A stretch of 12,028 nucleotides of DNA from assembly GCF_000186865.1 (NCBI RefSeq), contig NW_008705564.1, forward strand, positions 2,373,138 through 2,385,165, read 5' to 3'. Made by a program: the position numbers and the translations under genes. The DNA is from Aureococcus anophagefferens (Eukaryota > Sar > Pelagophyceae > Pelagomonadales > Pelagomonadaceae). The notes below the pieces were generated by a model that searched no databases, was not told the DNA's origin, and saw only the letters and a program-made list of their open reading frames with translations. This document shows, piece by piece, positions 1 through 6,595 of this stretch (the stretch's first letter is position 1; every line of letters begins with the position of its first letter).

Positions 1-1367
1 CAGCGCGACCTCCTCGCCGCGCTCGACGCGGACGTCGGCGCGCGCGGCGACGCGGGCTGGGCCGCGCTCGTCGGCCCCCGGCGCGGGGCCGTGGTACACA
101 ACATCGCACAGACGTCCCCGCCCCGCAGGTCGCCTACGGGGCCGCGGCGCTCCGGCGCCGCGCGGGCGACGCCGCGGGCGCCGCCGCGGCGCTCCGGCGC
201 GTCGTCGCCGCGCGGCGGCGGCCCGCGCGGGGCCGCCTGGGCCCGCGCGCCGAGGGCCCGCCGCTCGTCGCCGCGGCGGCGACGGACGACGGCCACCCGG
301 GCCTCGCGGCCCTGCGGGCGAGCGCCGCGCGCGCGAACGCGTCCGTCGCCGTCCTCGGCCTCGGCGAGGCCTACGCGGGGCACGAGGCCAAGCTCAGGCT
401 CTACCGCGCGTTCGTCGCCAAAACGGCCGCGGCGGAGCCGCGGCGCCTCGTGCTCCTCGTCGACGGCTACGACGTCGTCCTCTGGCCCGCGCTCGGCGAC
501 CTCGAGCGCCGGCTCGCCGCGTCGGGCGCGGACGTGCTGCTCGGCCGCGACGCCGCGTGCTACCCCGACGTCGCGCTCGACGCGCTCTACGAGACCCGCG
601 ACTTCGCGAACAGCGGCACGATCGCCGGCGCCGCGGCGGCCGTCCTCGCGGTGCTCGACGCGGTTTTCGCCTACGGCGCGCCGACGACCTGCGGGCCCGA
701 CGACCAGCGCGCGTTCCACCGCGCGCTCCTCGAGGGCGTGCCCGGCGTCGCGCTCGCCGTCGACGCGGCGGGCGCGGTCTTCCACACGCTCCACGGCGAG
801 GTGCGGGACCTCGCCGTCGACGCCGCGGGCCAGCTCGTCGTCGCGGGCGCGGCGGGCGACGCCGCGCGGCCTGTCGCGAGCCACGGCAACGCGGGCGACG
901 GCAAGGCGATCCTCGGCCGCGTCGCCGCGGCCGCGGCGGGCCCGCTGCCCGCGGCCGTCGAGCCCGCGCACTTCACGCGCGGCATCGCGCTCTTCGCCGC
1001 GGGCCGCGCGCGCGACGCCGCCGCCGCGTTCCGCGCGCACGTCGCCGGCCCCGGGTGCGCCGCGGACCACGCCGCGGACGCGTACTACAACCTCGGCGTC
1101 GCGCTCGGCGGCGACCTCGGCGCCTACGAGGCGGCCCTGGGCTGCGACGACGCCCACGCGCTCGCCGCGCAGAACGCGGGCGTCGCGGCCCTCGCAGCGG
1201 GCGACGCGGCGCGCGCCGTCGCCTTCTTCGAGCGCGCGGCCGCCGCGGACCCGGCCGGCGAGGACCACGCGGCGAACCTCGCGGCCGCGCGGCGGCGGCT
1301 GCCGGGCGGCGCGGACGCGGGCGCGCCCCTCGGCGCGGTCCGCACGCGCGAGCTCAGCGTCGTCTAG
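1..1367 (+). CDS. PLOD-type glycosyltransferase with TPR repeats (5' end outside window)
   Basis: The product resembles the glycosyltransferase domain of procollagen lysyl hydroxylase/glycosyltransferase (PLOD/LH3) and collagen galactosyltransferase-like proteins, which move a sugar from a UDP-sugar to hydroxylysine-type acceptors, usually in the secretory pathway. The window encodes about 442 residues. TPR-like helices come first (residues about 1-60), then the glycosyltransferase core: VLGLGEAYAG, the metal/nucleotide motif VDGYDVV with D142 and D145, FANSGT at about 190-194, PDDQ with D221 and D222, and SHGN with H282. These match, in order, the landmarks of the LH3 glycosyltransferase domain. 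About 100 further residues form two or three TPR-like units, for example YYNLGVAL and NAGVAALAAGDAARAV. No hydroxylase domain follows before the TAG at 1365-1367. A 38-bp intron at 91-128 joins frame 1 to frame 3, and GC3 bias confirms the frame on both sides. The acceptor substrate cannot be inferred; the TPRs suggest a protein partner. Confidence 0.82.
   Translation, partial: ARPPRRARRGRRRARRRGLGRARRPPARGRGTQHRTDVPAPQVAYGAAALRRRAGDAAGAAAALRRVVAARRRPARGRLGPRAEGPPLVAAAATDDGHPGLAALRASAARANASVAVLGLGEAYAGHEAKLRLYRAFVAKTAAAEPRRLVLLVDGYDVVLWPALGDLERRLAASGADVLLGRDAACYPDVALDALYETRDFANSGTIAGAAAAVLAVLDAVFAYGAPTTCGPDDQRAFHRALLEGVPGVALAVDAAGAVFHTLHGEVRDLAVDAAGQLVVAGAAGDAARPVASHGNAGDGKAILGRVAAAAAGPLPAAVEPAHFTRGIALFAAGRARDAAAAFRAHVAGPGCAADHAADAYYNLGVALGGDLGAYEAALGCDDAHALAAQNAGVAALAAGDAARAVAFFERAAAADPAGEDHAANLAAARRRLPGGADAGAPLGAVRTRELSVV
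91..128 (+). other. Very short GT-AG intron in the glycosyltransferase gene
   Basis: The donor is GTGGTA and the acceptor CCCCGCAG. Removing 38 bp (phase 0) joins the reading frame of 1-90, where every codon ends in G or C, to the frame starting GTC GCC TAC at 129, which has the same bias. The intron is visibly less GC-rich than its flanks. The frame used after 129 is also open across the intron, so an unspliced reading is possible, but it would give a poor N-terminal sequence with A/T-ending codons. Confidence 0.6.
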
Positions 1368-1368
1368 G

Positions 1369-2466
1369 CTAGAACTTTACGACGTCCGCGGCCGCGTAGC
1401 CGAGGTCCCGCAAGACGCCGGTCACCTCCGGGTCGCCGCGCGGGCCGCAGAGCGAGTCGTAGACCGACGGCAGCCCGCAGACGAAGGTCAGCGTTTCCGG
1501 CGACGGCGCGAACGCGTGCTTCTCGATGCACGCGCGGCCGACCCAGCCGACCTCGCGCGCCTGGCTCGGCGACGTCGGCAGGTCCCGGAAGCCCTCGGGC
1601 TCCGGCGGCGCCGCGAGCGCGTCGGCCGTCGTCGAGAAGCCGTCGCGTTTCACGCGCGTCTTCATCCCGCAATGTACGTTCGCCCAGCGGCTGCCGACGG
1701 CGTAGACGACCTTGAGGCGGTCCGCGTGGGTCACGGCCCAGGCGTCGAGCGTCCCGCGGAGCAGAATGTCCTCGCAACTGCGGTTCCCGACGCGCGTCGC
1801 CGGGCGTGTGTAAAATCCTGTCGAGCGCCTGGACCATCGGCGCGATGCCGGCGCCGACGGCGATCATGTTGACGCGCGCCGCGTCGAAGGGATAGGGCAC
1901 CTTCACGTTCTCCGCGACGTGCTTGAACTCGACCGCGTCGCCGACCTCGCGCTTGTGGACGAACGTCGACACGGCGCCCTCGGGACGGTAGGAGCGGCGG
2001 AACGCGTAGCTGTCGAAGGCGCCCACGGGCTTGACGCCCCACCTGCGCGAGCGAGACGGATGCAGAAGGGCGATGATCGCGACGCGGTCGCGCGCTCCGC
2101 GTAGTACTTCACGAGCAGCGTGAAGGTGCCCGCGGCTTCGGAGATCGGGGTGTACGGGCGCACGGCGTCGCCGCCGCCGTGCTCGCAGCCCGGCGCCCGG
2201 AGCAGCAGGCAGCCGCAGACCGGCAGCTTCAAGTCCGCGCCGTCGGGCGTTGCAAAGACGAATTTGCGCACGTCGTGGTTATAAATGTCGATGCGGACGA
2301 GCTCGCACTTCGTCCAGGTCGTGGGCAGCGCGCACGAGCTCGCGTAGGTGAGGTCGGAGCCCTCTCCGTCGCAGCGCGACTCGTCGCCATGTGCTGCGCC
2401 CACGCCGAGGGCAACTGCAGCGCGCGCGACGGCGAGCGTGCGCCGCAATGGTGCGAAAAATGTCAT
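1369..2466 (-). CDS. NADH-cytochrome b5 reductase-like flavoprotein with N-terminal signal/anchor (frame broken once)
   Basis: This is a member of the ferredoxin-NADP+/cytochrome b5 reductase family, which passes electrons from NAD(P)H through FAD to one-electron acceptors such as cytochrome b5. The ATG at 2466 was chosen because it begins a hydrophobic signal or anchor segment (ARAAVALGVGAAHG). The FAD-binding motif is VRPYTPIS. After one intron come STFVHKREVGDAVEF and the NAD-binding loop AVGAGIAPMVQAL. GNRSCEDILLR and the C-terminal CGLPSVYD...LGY...VVKF are also classic for the family. The frame shifts by one base between the NAD loop and GNRSCED (about 1790-1812). The beta strand normally found just before GNR is missing there, so the locus may carry a small deletion or an assembly error rather than a simple one-base insertion. 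About 343-347 residues are predicted. The stop is one base from the stop of the convergent gene. Confidence 0.78.
2043..2107 (-). other. Short intron in the b5 reductase-like gene (donor uncertain)
   Basis: The reading frame changes between FTLLVKYYAE and WGVKPVGAFDSYAF. The acceptor CTCGCGCAG ending at 2043 gives the right phase. Two donors fit phase 2. One is GTACTAC at 2107 (65-bp GT-AG intron, product ...LLVK-WGVKP...). The other is GCGCGC at 2095 (53-bp GC-AG intron, product ...KYYAE-WGVKP...). The sequence alone does not decide between them. Confidence 0.55.
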
Positions 2467-2555
2467 GCTGCCCCGGGTAGACGAGAGTGCCGCCGAGCAC
2501 GCCTCGACGCTGCCGCAAACTTCCCGCAAACTTGCGGGCTGCCCCTCGGTGCTCG
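2467..2555. promoter_or_regulatory. Bidirectional promoter region with a palindromic motif
   Basis: Only 89 bp separate the divergent ATGs of the b5 reductase-like gene (2466, -) and the protease inhibitor gene (2556, +), so promoter and 5' UTR elements must be shared or lie inside the genes. The interval holds CCGCAAACTT at 2513-2522, followed at once by CCCGCAAACTTGCGGG at 2523-2538. The second is a perfect 7-bp inverted repeat with a 2-base centre and repeats the first motif. It resembles a dimeric transcription factor site. No TATA box is seen. Confidence 0.4.
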
Positions 2556-2858
2556 ATGCGGTGGCTCTCGCGCGCATTTGTCGTCGTCGGTCTCGCCGTC
2601 GCGGCCCAGGGCGCCCTCGTCAACGTCATGGACGGCGCGCCCGACGGAGACGGCGCGGAGAAGGCCTGGGAGAAGCTGGTCGGCCGCCCCGTCGACGAGG
2701 CCGTGAGGGCCATCGAGGCGGACGCGCCCAAGCTCGGCATCGAAAACGTAGTGGCTATCTCCGCCGACTCGATGGTCACGATGGACTTTCGCATGGATCG
2801 CGTGCGCGTCTTCCACGACGCGAGCGGCACCGTCGTCCGCGCGCCGAAGACGGGGTAG
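2556..2858 (+). CDS. Secreted potato inhibitor I-type (CI-2/eglin-like) serine protease inhibitor
   Basis: The product has 100 residues. MRWLSRAFVVVGLAVAAQG is a convincing signal peptide, followed by a short acidic linker and one complete inhibitor domain (residues about 36-100). Family landmarks in order are AWEKLVGRPVDEA, ADAPKL, the exposed reactive loop SMVTMDFRMDRVRVF, and the C-terminal APKTG ending in Gly. By alignment with barley CI-2 and leech eglin c, P1 is Met76 and P1' is Asp77, and the loop-supporting arginines are Arg82 and Arg84. A Met P1 predicts activity on chymotrypsin- or subtilisin-like proteases. There is no cysteine in the mature domain, as is common in this family. GC3 is typical of the native genes. 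It diverges from the b5 reductase-like gene. A role against external proteases of bacteria, or in secretory-pathway protease control, is inference. Confidence 0.85.
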   Translation: MRWLSRAFVVVGLAVAAQGALVNVMDGAPDGDGAEKAWEKLVGRPVDEAVRAIEADAPKLGIENVVAISADSMVTMDFRMDRVRVFHDASGTVVRAPKTG

Positions 2859-2948
2859 GCGCGCGGCGCGCGCGCAACTTACGCCCCGCGCGGCGGCGCG
2901 ACGGCGTGGCGGCGAAAATGCGCCCGAGGTTTAAAAAACGGCGCGCGC

Positions 2949-4436
2949 TCAGAGCGCGAGGAGGTCCGGCGCGAGGAGCCCGCGGGCGACGGCGTCCTTC
3001 CAGAGCGCGGCGGGGACGGTGTTGGCCTCGGCGATGATGTCGACGGTCTCGTCGACGAAGGCCGTGGAGGCGAGGCCGAGGGCGACCTTGGAGACCGCCG
3101 CCGGGAGGAAGGCGAACTTGAGCGCCGCGGCCTTGAGGGAGACGCCGTGGTCCGCGGCGAGCGCGGCCCAGGCGTCGCGCCGGGCGACGTGGGCCGGCGT
3201 CGCGGGCTTGTACTCGTAGTTGGGCCCGCCGGCGAGGAGGCCCGACGCGTAGGCGCCGGCGACCTCGACGCGGACGCCGCGCGCCGCGCACGCGGCGAGC
3301 ACCGGCGCGCCCGTCTGGTCGAGGAGGTGCCAGCGGCCCGCGAGCATGACGGAGTCGAGGGCCGGCGGCCCGCCGGCGCCGTCGCCGCGCGCCGGGTTCG
3401 TCGCGTCGAGGATGCGGAGCGCGACGGCCGCGTCGTTGAGGCCGACGGACAGCTCGAGCGGCGGCGGCGCCGCGGCGCCGGCGTCGCCCCGGCGCTTCTT
3501 CGCGCCCGGCGTCTCGGCGCCGGCCGGCGCGGGTCGCTTGGTCGCCGCGGCGCGGACCGCCGCGAGGCCCGGCAGCGACCCCGCGAGCGCCGCGGCCTCG
3601 AGCGCCGGCGACTCCGGGTCGTGGCACCGGAGGCCCGCGACGACGACGCCCGGGCCGAGGCGGCCCAGGGACTGGGCGTAGCTTTTCGCCGCGCCGGCGG
3701 CGCTGTAGTCGAGGACGGGCACGGCGTCCTCGGGCGAGTCGCTGTGTGGCATTCAACCAGTGTTTTGGGCGGTCCCGACCAAACTTGAGAATTCTCGAGC
3801 TCGATCGAATCGACGTCGATTCGGCTGAGCTTTGGACGAATCGATGGCTCTCGTCGAGTGCTCGAAGCACGGCCGAAGAGCGTGCGTCGACGCTGTCGCA
3901 TATGCGCACATTGAAGTCGGGTGGAAGATGTGAATGCCACGCAGATCGACTCGCAGGTAGATCGTCGTCGCCGACCCGGGCAGGTTGTCGGCCTCGACGA
4001 CGTCGCCGGCCGCGACCGTGTCCTTCGTCTTGATGACGCGGCCGACCTTGGTCCAGACGCGCACCTCCTCGTCGAGGATCTTCAGCGCCGCCCGCCGCGT
4101 CCGCGTGAGCTTCGCGCAGCCCCGGCGGAGGCCCGCGCCGAGCCGCGACTCGGCGACGCCGAGGCCGTAGTGCGGCGCCGTGTCGAAGTGGCGGAACCCG
4201 ACCTCGACGCACCGCTCCACGACCTCCTCGGCCTCGTCGTCGCTCAGCTCCTCGACGATGCCGCCCAGGGGCGACGTGCCCACCAAAATGTCGCCGACGG
4301 CGAGGTCGGCGGTCTTCAGGGCCAGCGGGCCCGTCGCCGCCGCCGCCGCCGCGCGCGTCTGGCGCGTCGCGGCGACGACGAGGCCGGCGACGACGACGCA
4401 GGCGACGGCGACGACGATCGGCAGCGTGTCGACCAT
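2949..4436 (-). CDS. Membrane-anchored aldo/keto reductase (aldose/L-fucose dehydrogenase-like), interrupted by introner A
   Basis: The predicted protein has 424 residues from two exons (4436-3955 and 3741-2949). The N-terminus has a single membrane span (residues about 5-23, PIVVAVACVVVAGLVVAA). The aldo/keto reductase barrel follows: VGTSPLGG, FRHFDTAPHYGLG with Asp85 and Tyr90, VWTKVGR with Lys130, and GLRCHDPES with His201. Together these give the family's Asp-Tyr-Lys-His catalytic tetrad. SVGLND, LAGRWHLLDQ and AGAYASGLLAGGPNYEYKPAT point to the D-threo-aldose 1-dehydrogenase/L-galactose or L-fucose dehydrogenase branch, which oxidises sugars with NAD(P)+. Between LAAVRAA and LELSVGLND sits an in-frame basic and proline/alanine-rich insert of about 28 residues that is not expected in the barrel. 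Introner A falls between TIYL and DSPEDAVPVLDYS; splicing it gives a natural family sequence. The exact substrate is not determinable. Confidence 0.83.
3742..3943 (-). mobile_element. Introner element A (intron 3742-3954 of the aldo/keto reductase gene)
   Basis: This 202-bp element aligns without gaps to introner B at 8981-9182, with 32 mismatches by hand count. Its ends are inverted repeats: TGGCATTCA pairs with TGAATGCCA, and the similarity extends outward imperfectly through CGAGTCG and CGACTCG in the flanks. The spliced intron is predicted as 3954-3742 (213 bp). The donor is GCGAGT, 11 bases outside the element in flanking exon DNA, and the acceptor is ACACAG, the last bases of the element. 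Phase 2 splicing yields TIYL-DSPED. No GT donor in the vicinity gives the correct phase. No clean target duplication is visible: GCGAGTCG and GCGACTCG on the two sides differ by one base and could be a decayed copy. The element reads along the gene in the orientation opposite to that of B. Confidence 0.82.
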
Positions 4437-4529
4437 GCGTGAACTGGGAGCGGAAGCCTATCCACAGTGAAATCGGCGAGCGCCTTGCCATCAAATTGAA
4501 GTCGTCATTGAGTCTCTCGGGGCAGTGCT

Positions 4530-4537
4530 CCGTCGTG
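4530..4537. repeat. Left target-site duplication of the hAT-like MITE
   Basis: CCGTCGTG directly precedes the left inverted repeat and is repeated exactly at 4870-4877 after the right inverted repeat. Confidence 0.85.
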
Positions 4538-4869
4538 CAGTGTGAAAACCAACCATAGGCGGAGGACCCCCCATAGGAGTATTATTTATTATTCTGAGGC
4601 GGGAGGCGTTACTACTCTGTACGTAGACCGCGCGCGCGCGTGGTCCGGTGAACCTCAATTTCGTTCGACCCTCGGCAAAATCGGTCGAATATATCATACC
4701 GAGACAACCACGCCTCGTTAAATTGTCTAATCGCATCGATTCCGACGCGTTTCAGGCGCGGGTCGCGGGTTCGGGCCGGGGAAACGTAGAGAGTCAACTT
4801 CAACATTGCACTGATCGTGCAAACTTTTTGACCCAGGACTATTAGGATTTTATTTTGGTTTTCACACTG
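4538..4869. mobile_element. hAT-like MITE with 15-bp TIRs and 8-bp target duplication
   Basis: Perfect 15-bp terminal inverted repeats, CAGTGTGAAAACCAA at 4538-4552 and its reverse complement at 4855-4869, bound 332 bp of non-coding DNA. Immediately outside, the 8-bp sequence CCGTCGTG occurs on both sides (4530-4537 and 4870-4877) as a perfect direct repeat. TIRs that begin CAGTG together with 8-bp duplications are the hallmark of hAT superfamily transposons. There is no transposase, so this is a non-autonomous MITE. The intact TIRs and duplication suggest a fairly recent insertion. Confidence 0.85.
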
Positions 4870-4877
4870 CCGTCGTG
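4870..4877. repeat. Right target-site duplication of the hAT-like MITE
   Basis: CCGTCGTG directly follows the right inverted repeat and matches 4530-4537 exactly. One copy plus the element would be absent from an empty site. Confidence 0.85.
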
Positions 4878-5141
4878 TCTGGCTGCGGGGTCGGCGCGGA
4901 CCGAGCTGAGCCGGCATCCACGAGGGCCCCACCGACCCTGGGCACCGCGAGCCGCTAGGCGCCAAATTACGCACGGCGGTTTTTCCGCGAGCCGTCGCCA
5001 CGGCCTTTTTTGCGCATGTTTTACGCGTTTTTACGCGCGTTTATGACACGAATGTCCTTACTTCCACTGCGGCGGCGGCCCGCTTCGAACCGTATCTTCC
5101 CAAACAGGAAGCCGATCTTTGGCGGTGATAAAGTTGACTGA

Positions 5142-6110
5142 GCGGCCGCAGCCCTGAATTGTACCGGGATTCACGTTATTTCATCGCTGCGCGATGTCGC
5201 TGGCGCCGTCCAATGTTGGTCTACGTTCCCAGAGACGCACCCGGTGTTTGGAAAAGATGATGATCACGAGCCATTGGTGCATGAAAGTCGCACATCTAAG
5301 ATATGGACAGCCAGATCACTGCTGCTCAGGACCTGTATTTCAGATTTATTGGGCAAAACGCAGCCCGGCTGCTGCAATTCTGCGGTGTTACTGGGGGTTG
5401 ATGGAGAAATATGGGACATCATCAAGGCTGCATTAACACACCAGTCCATAACATCTGACCTGGAGAAGGTGTCCACCAGGAGAGGCTATCAGCCAGATAC
5501 CTCCGCTTTAGCAATGCACAGATTCCACCGGCACTTCACCTACCAGGGTTTTTTGGCCAAGACCACGCCAGCATTTGTGCATGTTGGCAAGTTCCTGGGC
5601 CACTACTGGAATCTCTTTCAGTCAAAGACCCAGCAAAAACAAGCAGCTACGATATGTGAAAGGTCCCACGTCTATGCAGATTGCGAGGAGGTCCGTGCTA
5701 TAGTGGAGATGCCACTCCCAGGTGAGGATGTGCAAGAAGCAGAAGAAGAGCATATGAAGGATCTCTGTAACCAGTATGGAATTGCGTACGACGACGGTGT
5801 GAAGAGGAGACGAGTGCCCCCCGTTCCCAGTCTATCCATCAAATATGATGCTGATGCCAGACAGTTGCACGTTGCTGTCTGCTGGAAAGCTGGGGTCTTT
5901 TCTGATGTGAGGGCGCTTGTGGAGCAGACAGTACCAGGCCGGCAAGTTGCCGCGCTCCGGCCGAAGCCTCCCAAGATCCGCCAGCCAAGGCAATCTTTCT
6001 GGCCTGCATCGCTCGCTCTCGGGCATGAAATGAATGTTTGGTTTTGTTGCCTGCCCACGTATCGGATAAACTGTTGGAACTGGACCTCACAGGCTCGCTT
6101 AATGCCATAG
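5142..6110 (+). CDS. Unidentified reading frame of atypical composition (ends uncertain)
   Basis: I do not recognise this protein. The frame is open from after a TGA at 5139 to 6110 (about 322 codons). It reads like genuine protein from about 5180 to about 5990, for example RSLLLRTCISDLLGK, HRFHRHFTYQGFLAK, FVHVGKFLGHYWNLFQ and the acidic AEEEHMKDLCNQYGIAYDDG followed by the basic VKRRR. Codon use is mixed, with many A/T third bases, unlike the near-100% GC3 of neighbouring genes. There is no good ATG at the start: the first usable one in frame is far inside, so an upstream exon, a non-ATG relic or a truncated insertion is likely. No membrane segments or catalytic motifs stand out. The last part (from about 5990) lies antisense to sulfotransferase codons and may not be coding. 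Horizontal origin or a transposon-borne domain are both possible. Confidence 0.4.
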   Translation, partial: AAAALNCTGIHVISSLRDVAGAVQCWSTFPETHPVFGKDDDHEPLVHESRTSKIWTARSLLLRTCISDLLGKTQPGCCNSAVLLGVDGEIWDIIKAALTHQSITSDLEKVSTRRGYQPDTSALAMHRFHRHFTYQGFLAKTTPAFVHVGKFLGHYWNLFQSKTQQKQAATICERSHVYADCEEVRAIVEMPLPGEDVQEAEEEHMKDLCNQYGIAYDDGVKRRRVPPVPSLSIKYDADARQLHVAVCWKAGVFSDVRALVEQTVPGRQVAALRPKPPKIRQPRQSFWPASLALGHEMNVWFCCLPTYRINCWNWTSQARLMP

Positions 6111-6595
6111 GCTGCCGCGATCCCTTCCGCGCCACCACCGCCGTCAGGATGGACCACCACCTTTCCGATGAAAGCAGAAATCAGTCGATCCCAAGGATTG
6201 CGCACGGTGGTTAGCGCGACGAACGGCCTGCTGCACAGGAACTTTCGATCGCTCGCGCTGATTGGCGATGACAGATGTCTGTCCACCGCGAACGAGGATC
6301 GATGCGAGTGCGACGTCGTATTTGCCAAGAAATGCTGCTGAATCATTGAGTCGATCGTTGTCGAGCCAGCCTTGGCGGTCGGGCAAAAAAAGAGCGAGGG
6401 TCCCCATGGTGACGGACGAGTGACTCTCAAGTCAGGTACGTTCAAGAAGCGACGACAGAGATCCGGACGCGCCTCTTGGGCACCTTCGAAAGCAAATGCC
6501 ACTGCGAGTACCCACAAAGGCTTGATATAAATTCCAGAAGCAGCCGATCCCGTGGCGCTGAGGAGGAGAGCGATGATGGTCTTCATGTTCTTCAT
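5672..6595 (-). CDS. Sulfotransferase-family protein, C-terminus apparently truncated or replaced
   Basis: The ATG at 6595 starts MKNMKTIIALLLSATGSAAS, a likely signal peptide or anchor, as expected for a Golgi enzyme. The sulfotransferase landmarks follow. FFCPTAKAGSTTIDSMI (about residues 69-85) is the 5'-phosphosulfate loop that binds PAPS. VALTTVRNPWDRLISAF (about 126-142) carries the 3'-phosphate-binding Arg and Ser. The layout resembles the carbohydrate/heparan 2-O sulfotransferase group, which sulfates glycans. Clear protein-like sequence runs to about residue 200 (near 5990). Beyond that the frame runs antisense to the unidentified + strand frame until the stop at 5672, and the usual C-terminal half is not recognisable. 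GC3 is well below that of neighbouring genes. It may be a pseudogene disrupted by an insertion, a gene with an unseen intron, or a recently acquired gene. Confidence 0.6.
   Translation of the reverse strand: MKNMKTIIALLLSATGSAASGIYIKPLWVLAVAFAFEGAQEARPDLCRRFLNVPDLRVTRPSPWGPSLFFCPTAKAGSTTIDSMIQQHFLANTTSHSHRSSFAVDRHLSSPISASDRKFLCSRPFVALTTVRNPWDRLISAFIGKVVVHPDGGGGAEGIAAAYGIKRACEVQFQQFIRYVGRQQNQTFISCPRASDAGQKDCLGWRILGGFGRSAATCRPGTVCSTSALTSEKTPAFQQTATCNCLASASYLMDRLGTGGTRLLFTPSSYAIPYWLQRSFICSSSASCTSSPGSGISTIARTSSQSA

Larger units (their letters stand above)
4437..5141. other. Intergenic region upstream of the aldo/keto reductase gene
   Basis: I find no convincing gene in this stretch: the open frames are short and their third positions lack the GC bias of neighbouring genes. 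Base composition is much more AT-rich than the genes in places. The main content is the hAT-like MITE at 4538-4869. The first part should hold the promoter of the aldo/keto reductase gene. 4975-5045 contains T-runs with repeated TTTTACGCG-like strings. Confidence 0.6.

Noticed and set aside
91..1872. Long + strand open frame of 593 codons
   Set aside because: Its translation is Arg/Ser/Pro-rich with no domain, its third positions lack the GC bias, and it overlaps the well-supported glycosyltransferase and reductase genes in other frames. It is an artefact of few stops in GC-rich DNA.
4612..5001. Short - strand frame across the hAT-like MITE
   Set aside because: It crosses the MITE boundary, lacks coding bias and has no recognisable sequence.
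5672..5990. C-terminal 100 codons of the sulfotransferase frame as real protein
   Set aside because: They run antisense to the better-looking orphan frame and show no sulfotransferase C-terminal motifs.
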